Notes: generated from the letters alone by a model not told the origin. A stretch of 64,000 bases of DNA from Siphonodentalium dalli (GCA_032622095.1 CP136064.1:250668484-250732483), one strand, 5' to 3'; shown: positions 11,035-22,682, counted from the stretch's first letter. Program-made: numbers and translations.

Positions 11035-12452
11035 CACCTAATGCGCATAAGATTGTCCACTTATAAATGGACAATCGGTACCTAAAATGGTCATTAATAA
11101 ATTGACAATCCGACCACGAGTGGCACGCGAGCTTGCGATTGTCCACTAAATCACGACATATATCGATAATCCTGCATGTTAGCTTCATATTAAATCTGAA
11201 GGGTATTAACTCTATAAAGAATGTACTTTACTAAATGACAGAGATTTGTATGAGAAATTTGCAACACCACAACAGATCAACTTTTGTGAAATATAAGTCA
11301 AATTCTTCCCTTGGGTGGGTGGGGTTGGGGGAGGTTTGGGGTACGCTGGTGTTGGAGGGAAGTGGCACTGTTTATGGCTGGATCTAGCTGAAACTTGGCA
11401 TTTTTGATATTTTCCATAAGAGAATCCAGCAAACTAACGCTCAGCTTCGAAATATTATTCGATCCATAGGTTTGAATTTCAATCGGAGCTTTCAAAATTC
11501 GGTGGAGATTCGTTCGAAGTTCGAAATTCAGATTGAAATTCGACCCCTATTTTTTTTGCCTCAAGTTCATTGTGGTGTTCCAATTCGTGCTCCCCTGCTC
11601 GAATTTTGGGTCAAAGGTGATTTTTTTCACTTTTTCTGAGATACTGCCACCATTAGTCCATCTATAAATCACAAACTTAGTCACATACGCCTGTCCAGCT
11701 GTCAAAAATTGGGCGTAAGTCGTGCGAGGGGTAAAAATATGCCATATTTTGTTGCTAAATTCATTATGTATGCATAACCACAACAGCCACGGGGATATCC
11801 TTTGTGGATTCTTCTTGTGCCACCACTAGTCCATCTAGAAATCACAAATCAAGTCACATACGCCTGTCCAGCTGTTCTTTGTGGCAAGAAGAATCCAAAA
11901 GGATAGCCCCGTGGCTGCTGTGGTCCTGCACCTAATGCGCATAAGATTGTCCACTTATAAATGGACAATCGGTACCTAAAATGGTCATTAATAAATGGAC
12001 GATCCGACCACGCGTGGCACGCGAGCTTGCGATTGTCCACTAAATCACGACATACATGTATATCGATAATCCTGCATGTTAGCTTCATATTAAATCTGAA
12101 GGGTAATAACTCTATAAAGAATGTACCTTTACTAAATGACAGAGATTTGTATAAGAAATTTGCAACACCACAACAGATCAACTTTTGTGAAATATAAGTC
12201 AAATTCTTCCCTTGGGTGGGTGGGGTTGGGGGGGGGGGGGTTTGGGGTTCGTCAAAAACACTTCTTCTCATACAAATCACCGTTATTTAGCAAATTAACA
12301 TTATTTATAGAGTTATTGCCCTTCATGCAGGATTAACAAAACATGTCTTCATTTAGTGGACAATCCCAAGCTCGCGTGCCACGCGTGGTTGGATTGTCCA
12401 TTTATTAATGACCATTTTAGGTACCGATTGTCCATTTATAAGTGGACAATCC
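11035..12452. repeat. Composite repeat: ~310-bp direct copies plus an inverted copy
   Basis: A block starting CACCTAATGCGCATAAGATT at 11,035 recurs at 11,929. Both copies run through the hairpin ATTGTCCACTTATAAATGGA, then GGCACGCGAGCTTGCG, to a G-rich tract. The second copy is followed by an inverted copy ending at 12,452 (TTTATAAGTGGACAATCC), giving a foldback unit at about 11,943-12,452. Between the direct copies, AGCCACGGGGATATCCTTT near 11,787 faces its near-complement near 11,900, and a GTCACATACGCCTGTCCAGC word occurs twice. All non-coding. Confidence 0.7.
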
Positions 12453-12602
12453 TTGAAGAATTGCCTGATTTACGCGCTGGTTATGTTTGGCATACAAAAC
12501 TATATATATTTTAATATTCCTTCTCTTGATGGCGATTTCCTCCACCACTAAAACTGGCAATGTCGCGATATGGCATTAGTGGCTAAAGCGACAATAATCC
12601 CC

Positions 12603-12626
12603 AATCAATCAATCAATCAATCAATC
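12603..12626. repeat. (AATC)n microsatellite
   Basis: Six tandem AATC units. Confidence 0.9.
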
Positions 12627-13950
12627 TTGATGGCGATTTGAAAAAATGTGAATATTTCTGCAACGAACGCCGCCCGTGCCTTTAAACATGTCAGTTAATC
12701 AGCTGACTACTATATATTCTCTTCTGGCAGTCCCAGTATCGTATTTTCCATGACAAATTCATTGTGTATGATACGGTAACGAATATTGATTTTGGGATTC
12801 TGGTCTTGTTTTGGGTGGGAATGGAGATCGCTTTGTGTAGGAAGTAAAGAGGACCATATCATGTGGCTACTCTGACCTATTGATATCCAAATTATTTAAC
12901 TTGATCCAAGATGGCAGCCAAAAAAAGAGCAATTACATTATATTCTGTCAGAGAACGATATTGAATGAAACATTGTAGATTGCTCTGAATCAATATATAA
13001 GGTTAAGAAACTTTTGAGAAAATCAAGGCATCACATTGCAAAAGTGTATGCCTGCAGTCATTCGTCGTAATAGGACATATAAAGCTGATCACATGAACAC
13101 AGATTACTCCCTATAGATGTAAGAACGTCCCAGTAGTCAAAGGCAAAGAACAGATATTAAATAAGGTTTCCAGAACTACTCCACATTTATTACGCGCGCC
13201 GCGTGTACACTGTACTAGAGATCCTAGATAGCTATGGTTGGACGGGCGTTTTATTTATAGATAATGGGAATTTTTTGGGAGGATTAAAAGTCGAACTGCG
13301 AACCGGAGGCGGAGTCCGATGAAAGGTGTAGTTTGGGGATTTCAATTTCGTTTATTGTCCTTTACATTATTATGTCAATAATGTTGATTTGCGACAAGCT
13401 ATATATGTCAATTACAAATTAAAGAAATGAAAAATATAATTTGTAAGTTTTATATTTCAACTTTTATAGACATTTTTCGTTCTGCAGCCCACTGGGGATT
13501 GTGGTCGGGGACGACCGAGTCGGCCGCCGGTTCGTTAATTAGGTGCTGGTTGTTATTGTTATTTTAACGGAATTCTGAGTTGGTCATTCACGAAACCAGG
13601 TGCCGAGCCGCAAACCAAGTTCCGAAACGTACAGCATTCTATTTTATTGCGGGAACACAATGCATAATATAACAGCTAACATTGCCGATGAAGTATGTCC
13701 CAGTTAGAATGTAGAATAAATGTCGTATTGCGAAGTATCGAGGTGTACTTAATCCAATTAGTAGATTTTGGTCCGTATTTAGAGGCTTTCTGGTGCGGTG
13801 AATGAGAAACCTTCATACCTTGATTTTGTAATACTCTGAGGGATTGGATGTTTTAACAGAATTCTGAGGTGGTGCATTCATGAAAGCAATCTATTGCATG
13901 ATCCTACCCTTATTCCATTCTATAAATTGTGATATTAAAGTGATGAGAAT
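12627..13950. other. No gene recognised
   Basis: Mixed non-coding sequence. It includes a fragment related to 10,380-10,560 (TTTTGGGATTCTGG, ACCATATCATGTGG, CAAGATGGCAGCC). Repeated GGATGTTTTAACAGAATTCT-type words occur near 13,560 and 13,850. No ORF worth calling. Confidence 0.4.
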
Positions 13951-14554
13951 ACTCCGATGGGGTGATCAAATAGAAATGGAAAATTATCTTGCTCAAAGTC
14001 GTTATTTTTACAAATAAAACATCCAAAATTGACAACACACACCGTCATTCTTAAATATTATTTGAATGCAGTGACTCTCGGTGGCGAAATCATTTTAGTT
14101 AGTTTATCGCCGATAGATGCGTCTCGAATGAACAAGCAAATATTTACAAATGAGTGTGGTTCAGACGATGTTTTCTATGGAGCTGTCGATTTGCTTAAAG
14201 GCATATTATGGACTTGTTCGGGTGCGTGAAACCGATAAATTGGTCCTCAGACCCTGTGCCAACTGGGGTAATGGAACATTCTACTAACATCGCCCAAAAT
14301 CTCGAAAGAAATCGACAATACAGTTATACAGCTCCATTGAAAACACCGTCTGAACTACGCTGAATTGTAAATATTTACATCTCGATTCGGGACGCAAAAA
14401 TCTGCGATAAACTAACGCATATGATTTCGCCATCGATACTCATTGCATTTTATAAATATATAAGACTGACGGTGTGTGTTGTAAATTTATTCATGAAAAT
14501 AAATACTTTGAAAAAGATTATACTCCATTTCTATTTGATCACCCAAACCGGAGT
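13951..14554. repeat. Foldback element (~604 bp)
   Basis: Inverted ends ACTCCG / CGGAGT are followed inward by GGTGATCAAATAGAAATGGA and its complement at 14,525-14,545. Further inner pairs follow: ACACACCGTCA against TGACGGTGTGTGT, AAATATTTACAA against TTGTAAATATTT, and GGAGCTGT against ACAGCTCC. The two halves are diverged palindromic arms around about 14,250. The 66-codon frame inside the left arm is not conserved in the right arm and is not called. Confidence 0.7.
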
Positions 14555-15348
14555 GTTTCGGCGATGTTAGTATAATGCTTTACATTCCTCCAGATGGCAA
14601 AGAGCCTGAATACTAATTAATTTTTCACGCACCCGAATAAGTCCATAATATGTCTTTAAACGTTCGTTTCATAACAGGAAATAGTGCCAGTTGACCTTTG
14701 ACTTACGGTTTGTCGTCTGTTTACATTGCGTACTCTATGTCTCAAAATACTATGGTTTCCATTATTTTTCCAACAAAACTCTAACGAAAGAAGAGTTTGA
14801 AAAGCTATTTATATGCCATTAAATGCATGAAAGAGTATTTATTTATCTGAGACTATTATTTGCTCGGGCAAACAATGCATAGAACTTTACTTGAAAAGCC
14901 ATCGCATTCTTTATAGAAGTCGCTGTTAGTTTTAACGTCCCATTTGTTGATTTAAGTATGTTTTATCGAGGTTTTGGTCCATGTAATAAATATAATCTAC
15001 AACTCATCCCCAGTTTATAGCGGAATTTATAAAACTCGTCAAAGTCTCGGTCCAGACCTAATTTACTGGACGAGTTTTAAAAATTCCGCAATAAATAAAA
15101 TATATATCTCATATATATTTTGAAGACCTCTGTTTGTCTGTCTGTATGTCCTTTATAGAATCGAAAACGGGTTGACCGATCGAGACCAAACTTCCTATCC
15201 AAAGGTAAAATCCCACGGGAATCGTCGACGTCGCAGAGCACCCATTCTCCACTCTCAGTCACAAAAAAACGGCACTGCTGTGGTTAATCAAGTGATAATT
15301 TAATGAGCGTTTGTTTTTGACGCATCGCTATAAAGAGCGATTGTTTAC
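14555..15348. other. Retroelement-tail-like sequence, no gene
   Basis: Near 15,020-15,090, AAAACTCGTC and GACGAGTTTT form a hairpin. From 15,110 to 15,260 there is a TCTGTTTGTCTGTCTGTATG tract followed by AATCGAAAACGGG and GATCGAGACCAAAC. These resemble the 16,150-16,250 block and the tail sequence of the PLE. No ORF is supported. Confidence 0.4.
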
Positions 15349-15512
15349 CGCAGCCCTCGATACATGCACGAAAAGACACAAGACTTTATGTTATCAGAAC
15401 AAGGACAATTCTTCGCGACGCCAGCTTCGCGCAGCCCTCGATACATGCACGAAAAGACACAAGACTTTATGTTATCAGAACAAGGACAATTCTTCGCGAC
15501 GCCAGCTTCGCG
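15349..15512. repeat. 81-bp tandem duplication, two copies
   Basis: The unit starting CGCAGCCCTCGATACATGCA at 15,349 is repeated without visible change at 15,430 and ends in GACGCCAGCTTCG. The 81-bp length keeps a short frame open across both copies, but nothing else suggests coding. Confidence 0.9.
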
Positions 15513-15969
15513 CGCATTCATCCATTAATTAATCAGAAGCATATCTTCCCCTATTCTGGCGTGAACTGTGAAACATGATATAGACGCTCTTTATTATTTC
15601 CATATCAGGAATCCGTTCACAGATAACGCTCTTTATGTGTTAGCCAGGAATTATATGTCTACCAAACGCCACGAACTAACGTTTTGTGCATTTGTTGACA
15701 TTGTTGGGATGTACTCTCCTTGAATCAGAGAGCTTCGTTGAATATCTTGTAAGACTGTATCCAGACATGAGCGTGTTGTGTGACGTACTTTCCGCCCGAG
15801 GTGTTCTTCACCTTGAAACGGGTACCCACAAACGTACCTCTTTTAGGGGCGGGTACGATCACGGGACGGGTAACATCATTTAAAGGCAGAATTAAACTCA
15901 AATTAAATTAAAAAATTAACGGATTTCGACGAAATTTTATACCTAGGGATATTTTTTATCGGGGGGAGT

Positions 15970-16740
15970 GTTTTCGACGGGTCAAATCGTGACCCCGACC
16001 TGACCTTGACCTTCAAATTGGTCAATTCAAGGTCAAAGCCCGGACGAAGTCGGGTCACCTGCTAGTCTATTATATATTTTGGGAAATATGTCTGTGTGCC
16101 TGTGAGTGAGTGTGTGTGTGGGTGTGTGTGTGTGTGTGTGGGAGGGTGTGTGTGTGTGTGTCTATAGTCTGTCTGTTCGCGATGGACTCGAAAACGGCCG
16201 AGCCGATTTCGATGAAACTTGGTATGTGGGGGTGCTTTCGGCCGGGGAGTGGCATGGGCCTATTAATTTGACCTTTATATTGAAATCGGGTCATTTCAAA
16301 GTCGAACGCCCGAGTATCACGGGATTGCGATGAAAATTAGTGTATAGTGTCGTAAGCCTATTCGTTTGCCCGTGCGACGTGACATTGACCTTGAAATCGG
16401 GTCAATTCAAGGTCAAATCGCGAATTTTTATGGGATTTCGACAACATTTGATACGTAGGGTTACTTTTGTCCACTGAGTGTTTTGGACGGGTCAAGTCGT
16501 GACCCCAACCTGACCTTGACCTTCAAAATGATCAATTCGAGGTCAAATCGGGTAAAACCGGATGGATTTCGATGGGTAATTTTGTCGGGTACTTTTGTCC
16601 GGGCAGTGTTTTGGACGGGTCAAATCGTGACACCACCGGACCTTGACCTTCAAAATGGACAATTCAAGGTCAAATCGCGCAATTCGCCGAAAAGCAGAGG
16701 GGAAACAACCCGGACGAATTCGGGTCCACCTGCTAGTATA
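15970..16740. repeat. Dispersed repeat with recurrent TGACCTTGACCTT / TCAAGGTCAAA
   Basis: Four or more imperfect units each contain GGGTCAAATCGTGACC, TGACCTTGACCTTCAAA and CAATTCAAGGTCAAA, near 15,980-16,035, 16,265-16,300, 16,385-16,415, 16,500-16,545 and 16,635-16,675. The block ends in ACGAATTCGGGTCCACCTGC and a TA run. It resembles the untranslated tail of a retroelement. The repeated AGGTCA half-sites are a by-product worth noting. Confidence 0.6.
16104..16163. repeat. (GT)n microsatellite
   Basis: GT-rich simple repeat with a few interruptions, inside the retroelement-tail repeat. Confidence 0.85.
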
Positions 16741-16746
16741 TATATA

Positions 16747-19620
16747 TATACTAGCAGGGTTACCCGGCGTTGCCCAGGTTAATGCGATGTGAAACCATCT
16801 CTATGTTGTGGATATTTGTTGGGAATAGAGAACACTCTTGTTCAAAGTGGTATACGTTTTCTCATAAATTGTATATTCAATTAGCATCACAAAACATGAT
16901 TATTACAGTCATGGAATATAAGTAGTGGCCCACCTTGTCAATTGTCATTCTGTTTATCGCGATTAATCCGTTCCACCAATAATGAAGTATTTATTTATTT
17001 ACAACTGCGTATACGTCAGACGTTATAATATGATACATGGACATCATAAAGACATTAGTTCGCATAAATAAAAGATGACAATTGGGTTTTACATATTGAG
17101 ATGTATCAATCAATCTAGTGGGTTGGACTAAGATATCGAGGACACCTGGCTATCATATCTCCATGATGATACAGACGTTTCAAAGAAATTTCCAGGTGCT
17201 CCTCTGTTCATGGTGCTTTATATTGGCTAAATATTCTCAGTTTCAACGAAATGTTGCTGCGCGTGTATATCGGCTACATTTGCCAGACACAGAGCGAGAT
17301 TTTGAGTTGTTTATGTCAGTCGATGAGTCTGTTCTAAACCCCTTGTCAGATGTCAGTATTGGGAGGATCCTGAAAAGTCATGTGCTACTAACTGCATTTT
17401 ATTGTATATCAGAAGAAACTATATATGACTGCACACTATTTTTGAACAGGCCTTCTATATATCCTGACAAATTGTAACTTTTTTGTGGAAACTGTATTGA
17501 ATGGAACAGACTAAATTTTGTTATTATATATATGCAATCCTCTGACGGTTCGAGGTCTCTCAGTTTGCACGAATATATGTATCTCTTCAATAGAATGATA
17601 AATATACGTTTAATGATTCTTCTAGTTATCTCTTTTTGCTAGGTCATTGTGTGAATGCCTTGATTGCCATTCCCATATAAATATGACTGTTAAGAAGATA
17701 TAATTGTTGAAGTGACTTATGTGGGTCACCATATGTCGGGATTGTGAAATGTGAACGCCCAACTACTTAAAATGATATGGAGATGGCCTGGTGACTGTAT
17801 ATAACTTATATGTGGATATCGGCGAATATCAATCTTATCAATGATAGTGCATATCCGCTCGCCATCCGTGACGCAAACGACACCAAATGTGATTTAATTC
17901 ATGGTATATCATTGGAGAAAAACGTGTATGAATTTGGTGGAATTTGGTTTTTTAATCAATTGTTGATGCAACGCTGACTCGAACAATGCCATATTGCGAA
18001 GGTGATTATGTATTCGTTTGGTGGAAATCAGCGACAAAACTATTTCACCATATTTTTGAAATTTCCCCTCCCACCAACAGCGTCATTTTAGAAAATTATA
18101 ACCCGCACCATTGTCTTCCTTGTAAAAAGTTACCCTCTTAGAACGCCTTGGTGCCATCTCGATTGTACCGTGTGAAGTTATATATAGAATGCACACAGAC
18201 AGACAAAAAGACAGACATACAGCACGATTTTATTTCTTGTATCATTTGAGAAGAACGTGTCTGAATTTGATGGTAATTGGTACTAAAAATATTTTGTATC
18301 AGTTTTGGTGACCCTCCCGTCCCTATTTCGGACTCAAGCTGCACACACTAAGACTCATTAGAGATTAGAGATGCATATATATGAAATTGGTGAAAATTGG
18401 CGAGTATACAAACTCGTATCAAATTTAAGGTCCCCATATCTCTCACCCATAGGGCACCAATTTGGTGTATCTAAACCACACGATAAGATTCCTCGTATCA
18501 CGGAGAAGAATATGTATCAATCTGGTGGAAATCGGCACTAAACATATATATATAATTTGTTGTGTCCCTCTCAGCTCTATACAACACTGACTTGAATGGC
18601 CCCACTAGTGACACCCTTAAACCACACGATTACACTCCTGATATCATGGAGATGATTGTTTATAAGTTTGGTGATAATCGGCGACTAAACAATTTTTTTT
18701 ATCAAATTTGGTGCCAATCCCTCCCCTCTCCATCTCTCACCCAAACAGCACCACTATGGCGTCTTTAAATCACGATTAGATTCCTCGTATCATGGATAAG
18801 AACGTGTATCAATTTGGTGGAAATTGGCGCTAAAATAATTGTGCATCAATTTTGGTGCCCCTGTCCCTTTCAATGCAACCCTACTCGAATGAGGCCACGT
18901 TTGGCAGATAAAAGCCACACCATTAGAATCCCCATACCATGGGGATGATTTTGTATAAGTGTGGTGGCAATCGGCGACTTATTATCAAATTTAGTGCCCA
19001 TACCCTCCCAATCTCTCATCCAAAAACAACAATTTGGCGTTGTTAAATCGCACAATTAGATTCCTTGTATCATGAAGAAGAATATATATCAATTTGGTGG
19101 AAATCGGCGCTAAAATTAGTTTTATCAATTTTGGTGCCCCTCTCCCCTTCCGTTCATCCCTGACTCAAACGACGCCACTTTTGACATATTTAAACCACAC
19201 CGTTGGATTCTTCATATCATGGGGATGATTATATGTAAGTTTCGTGGCAATCGGCGACAGAAAAAAAAATCGGCCCCACCCCCTTCCGAACACCCCCGAC
19301 GCGAACGGCGCGACTTTTGCCATATTTAAGCCACGCCTTTAGATTCCTCATATTATGGGGGTGATTATATATAAGTTTGGTGGCAATCGGCGACAAATTT
19401 TTGTTCTGCCCCTCCCCCTTTCAGCCCCTGACAACAACAGCGTCACTTTATAACATTCTAACCCCGACCATTATCTTTCTCGTAAAAAGCTACTCCTAGT
19501 AGACCCCTTTGGCATCATCTAGATGGTCCCCTGTGAATTTCTATAGAACACAGACAGACAAACAGACAGACAGACATACAGACAGACATTCGCAAATATA
19601 GATATAGATATATTTGGAAA
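16747..19620 (-). repeat. PLE 3' tail with degenerate ~132-149-bp internal repeats, copy 1
   Basis: Downstream (minus strand) of the reverse transcriptase lies a CAGACAGA-type run (19,549-19,590, plus strand). Degenerate units follow, each containing TTTGGTGGCAATCGGCGAC-like and ATCATGGGGATGATTATAT-like words, near 18,643, 18,790, 18,938, 19,070, 19,219 and 19,354. The block ends at CTAGCAGGGTTACCCGGCGT (16,751), next to a TA repeat. No gene is supported; the short frame at 17,118-17,477 has no recognisable domain. Whether all of this is PLE tail is an inference. Confidence 0.5.
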
Positions 19621-19674
19621 GTGTGGAGAGCACTGGCGCAGGACTGAAAGCTGAAATGGGATTTAATGTCATGA

Positions 19675-21813
19675 TTAGATGAGTTGAAATGATCGGAAAT
19701 TTTGCATGTCGAGTTTTTTGCGAACACTGGAAAGATTATTAGACATTCTAACTTTGAGAGCGGTTTGTGTTTGTCCAACATATTGTATACGGCATCGTTT
19801 GCATGTGATTAAGTAAATTACATTTTTAGAATCACAATTAAGTTCGCTACGCATTTGATACGATATGCGTGTTTGTTCGCTGGTGAAAGTGTTACTAGTA
19901 TTGAGATATCCCATTGTATTGATGTAACATCGTTTTTTGTAACAAAATGAGGCTGAACCATTACCCAACACCGGCCGATTGTGCCGTATCCTTGTGGGTT
20001 CAGTCGATGTTGGGTCATGGCGAAACGATTCCAATTCTCTGAGAGTTTCGGACTTTACTTGGCGCAGTAATCTACTAGAGTAGCCGCGCGGTCGTAAAGC
20101 CTGGAACAGCACTGAACTAGCTTGATTTAGGTCGCTTCTGTTCGTGCAGTTCCGGTGGTATCGAATGATTTGAGATTTAATCAATACATTGAAAAGTTTT
20201 GGCGGATGGAAAGATTTACGATGAAGAAGCTGGTGAGAATCCGTTGGTTTCGTAAAAAGTTTTGTATCTAAAATGTTGCATGATGTAAATTGTGGGCCCT
20301 TAAATATTGTTAAATCAAGGAAATCAATGCTGGTTTGCGATATTGATTCTTTGAGTTTGATTGATTCATCATGACTGTTCAAGATGTCCAAGAACACCCT
20401 AAACTCATCCAGACCATGAGTCCAAATGATAAATATGTCGTCCAAGAATCTATAATAGGCTAATGGTTGTTTATCAGATTTGGCTAGGGCGCCTTTCTCC
20501 CACTCTGCAACAAAAATTGAGGCAAAATTTGGACTAAACTTCTTGCCCATACTACAGCCGGAGACCTGTAAATAATATTGTCCATTAAATTCAAAGTCAT
20601 TCCCTTTAAGAGAAAGTTCTAATAATTGAAGTATTTCATCTCCAGGTCTATGAGGATCATGGTGGAAATCAAATGCATTCTTAATTGACTTTAATCCGGC
20701 ATCGATTCCAATATTAGTATACATAGATTCCACGTCGAGACTAATTAGGTAAGCAGAAGATGGGACTTCAATTTTCGACAATTTAATGAGGAAGTCCTCC
20801 GTGTCTTTTAGATAGCTCGGATGGCGGGTAGCAATTGGTTTCAAATTGAAATCAATAAACTCCGAAATGTGGTACGATTCCGAACCAGCGTCACTGATAA
20901 TGGGGCGTCCGGGTGGTGTGTATGGATTAGTCCAACAGCTCAAAGGTTTATGTATTTTAGGTAGCAAATAAAATGTCCTATTATTGGATTCAGGTTTTGC
21001 AATTAGATACTGAACATGTTTTTTCTTTAAAACGTCCTGGTCCAGCAAGCTTTTGAGAATGAGATTGAATTTTAAAACATTGGATTTCCAAATTGGCTCA
21101 TCCAATTGTTTGTAATATTTAGTGTTGCTTAATTGGCGCGTCGCTTCTAAAATGTAATTTTCTTTAGACATGATGACGAGCGAGCTGCCTTTGGCACAAG
21201 GTTTGATTACAATGTTTTTATTGCTGCGAATGGTTTTCAGTGCAGTTCTTTCAACTTTAGTGAGGTTATCCTCGTTGTGAAATTTTGGTAAATTTGTAAT
21301 GTCGGTTTTGACTAAACCAGCGACCTCGGGAATTAATTTGTCAATCTGGCGATAAGAGGGGGTCCAAATCGAAGGTTCTTTAAAATGATCTTTTAAACCT
21401 GTCAAATTGCGAAAGAAATTAGCCATAGCTGTTACTTCCATAAATTGCATGCTTGCTGGACCGCCGTTCATTTCCATGGCATACATAGAGTCTGGTAAAA
21501 TCAATGTTCCATCCTCCGTCTCAACAACATGTGGTGTTTCTTTGAGATCGGGTGGGGTAGGAACAAAGGTTAGGCCATACCTAAGTAGTGATTTCTCACC
21601 AGCGCTCAGGGAAAGGTCGGGTACAAGATTAACTATCTCGGTGCCGAGACCGACTCTTTCCGCATGGCTGGTGCCCTTTAAAGATGTTGGTCCAGCCGTG
21701 GTTGATTTTCGCCGCCGTCTGTGGTGTCCAGTGGATGTTGTTATTCTCCACGTGAAAGTCGCGGGGCTATTGCCTGTATGACCTCGAGGTTCTGTGTGTG
21801 ACGATCTTGGCTG
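19675..21813 (-). CDS. Penelope-like reverse transcriptase with GIY-YIG endonuclease tail, copy 1
   Basis: The frame is open from 21,813 (just after an in-frame TAG) to 19,675, about 712 codons. The first ATG is at 21,504, but conserved sequence before it (GEKSLLRYGLTFVPTPPDL) argues that the protein starts upstream. Motifs in order: NIVIKPCAKGSSLVIM; YLLPKIHKP; PGRPIISDAGS; SLDVESMYTNI (catalytic Asp); a CSMGKKFSPNFA block; YYRFLDDIFIIW (catalytic DD); then NVIYLITCKRC and YVGQTQTALK, the start of a GIY-YIG nuclease. This RT plus GIY-YIG order defines endonuclease-bearing PLEs, which copy RNA at nicked DNA. The GIY-YIG tail is frameshifted near an A6 run at about 19,717; the sequence after it (ISDHFNSSNHDIKSHFSF) continues in another frame. 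The first 73 nt overlap the upstream ORF in the -1 frame. Confidence 0.88.
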   Translation of the reverse strand, partial: QPRSSHTEPRGHTGNSPATFTWRITTSTGHHRRRRKSTTAGPTSLKGTSHAERVGLGTEIVNLVPDLSLSAGEKSLLRYGLTFVPTPPDLKETPHVVETEDGTLILPDSMYAMEMNGGPASMQFMEVTAMANFFRNLTGLKDHFKEPSIWTPSYRQIDKLIPEVAGLVKTDITNLPKFHNEDNLTKVERTALKTIRSNKNIVIKPCAKGSSLVIMSKENYILEATRQLSNTKYYKQLDEPIWKSNVLKFNLILKSLLDQDVLKKKHVQYLIAKPESNNRTFYLLPKIHKPLSCWTNPYTPPGRPIISDAGSESYHISEFIDFNLKPIATRHPSYLKDTEDFLIKLSKIEVPSSAYLISLDVESMYTNIGIDAGLKSIKNAFDFHHDPHRPGDEILQLLELSLKGNDFEFNGQYYLQVSGCSMGKKFSPNFASIFVAEWEKGALAKSDKQPLAYYRFLDDIFIIWTHGLDEFRVFLDILNSHDESIKLKESISQTSIDFLDLTIFKGPQFTSCNILDTKLFTKPTDSHQLLHRKSFHPPKLFNVLIKSQIIRYHRNCTNRSDLNQASSVLFQALRPRGYSSRLLRQVKSETLRELESFRHDPTSTEPTRIRHNRPVLGNGSASFCYKKRCYINTMGYLNTSNTFTSEQTRISYQMRSELNCDSKNVIYLITCKRCRIQYVGQTQTALKVRMSNNLSSVRKKLDMQNFRSFQLI

Positions 21814-22682
21814 CTAATGGCACGCAGAACTTCCTGGTCCCTAGAATTTAGACTAGAAGAGATATTTATTTCCTGAAAATGAAGTGTAGCATTAGGAAAA
21901 AGTTTGTGGAAATTACAAACCATGTTGGTTAACCTGTTCTTAGCTGTGGTGCCTGCTAGTTTGCTTTTCTCGTTGTCTGTCTTCCAGTCATATCTGTTGT
22001 TGATGCCAATGCTGATGATGACGTGTCGAGGTGTCTTTTCTGGCTTCGACTTCAGTTTGTGGGCGATGTTGCCGAAATGACCTAAATAGCCACCTGGGTA
22101 AGAAGCAATACAAACATTTTTGGGAGGATCGACATCGATCCGGGACACATTAGAAGTGTTTTTGATCTGTTTAGGGAAGGACCAATCCTTCTTAGGGCCA
22201 GGTTGAAGAAATTTATGAAATTTGGATACCGTAGGTGATGTTGACAATACCTCGGCATACGATGGTGGTGATGTTGAAATCGTTGGCGATGTCATCGAAG
22301 AAATGGAAGTAACAGGCGAAGGAGGTTTACTGGAAGAGATGTGCTTTGGTGGTGTTGTTCTCATGGCTGGTGAATTTTGAAGTGTTGTGTTCGGTGGAGT
22401 GGATATGCGTGACGTCCGTGGTTTTGGTGCAGGTCGCTGTGGCTGTGATGTGGCTTTGACGCGTTTTGGCGTGGATCTCACAGACGACGACGTTGTCTGA
22501 TCCCTGGCTGGACTATCCTGAAATTGAAGCTGGCGAGCGATCAGTGGGGGAGGGGAGGGTGACCGAGCACGTTTCGTATGAGTTTGGACGCCAACTCGTG
22601 TACCTATCGAGGACTGAAGCTTACCACTGATGTTCAAGAACTTTGATTTTGTTTCATTAGTTAAAAATTCTTCAGTCCCCAT
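21741..22682 (-). CDS. PLE second ORF: Pro/Ser-rich linker plus SGNH-hydrolase-like domain, copy 1
   Basis: 313 codons. Residues 30-165 are rich in Ser, Thr and Pro with basic patches, probably disordered. From about residue 190 the protein has a compact fold with VCIASYPGGYLGH (nucleophile-Ser-like block), then RHVIISIGINNR and HKLFPNATLHFQEINISS. This arrangement resembles SGNH/GDSL-type domains found in ORF1 proteins of several retroelements; the assignment is by pattern and no catalytic Asp-His pair is clear. It starts at an ATG overlapping the end of the upstream ORF by 22 nt in the -1 frame, directly at a TTTAAAA heptamer. Its own end overlaps the RT ORF, again in -1. Confidence 0.65.
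   Translation of the reverse strand: MGTEEFLTNETKSKFLNISGKLQSSIGTRVGVQTHTKRARSPSPPPLIARQLQFQDSPARDQTTSSSVRSTPKRVKATSQPQRPAPKPRTSRISTPPNTTLQNSPAMRTTPPKHISSSKPPSPVTSISSMTSPTISTSPPSYAEVLSTSPTVSKFHKFLQPGPKKDWSFPKQIKNTSNVSRIDVDPPKNVCIASYPGGYLGHFGNIAHKLKSKPEKTPRHVIISIGINNRYDWKTDNEKSKLAGTTAKNRLTNMVCNFHKLFPNATLHFQEINISSSLNSRDQEVLRAISSQDRHTQNLEVIQAIAPRLSRGE

Noticed and set aside
17118..17477. 119-codon frame in the PLE-tail region (also 28,785-29,108)
   Set aside because: An 8-bp insertion in copy 2 truncates it, there is no recognisable domain, and it lies in untranslated-looking repeat sequence.
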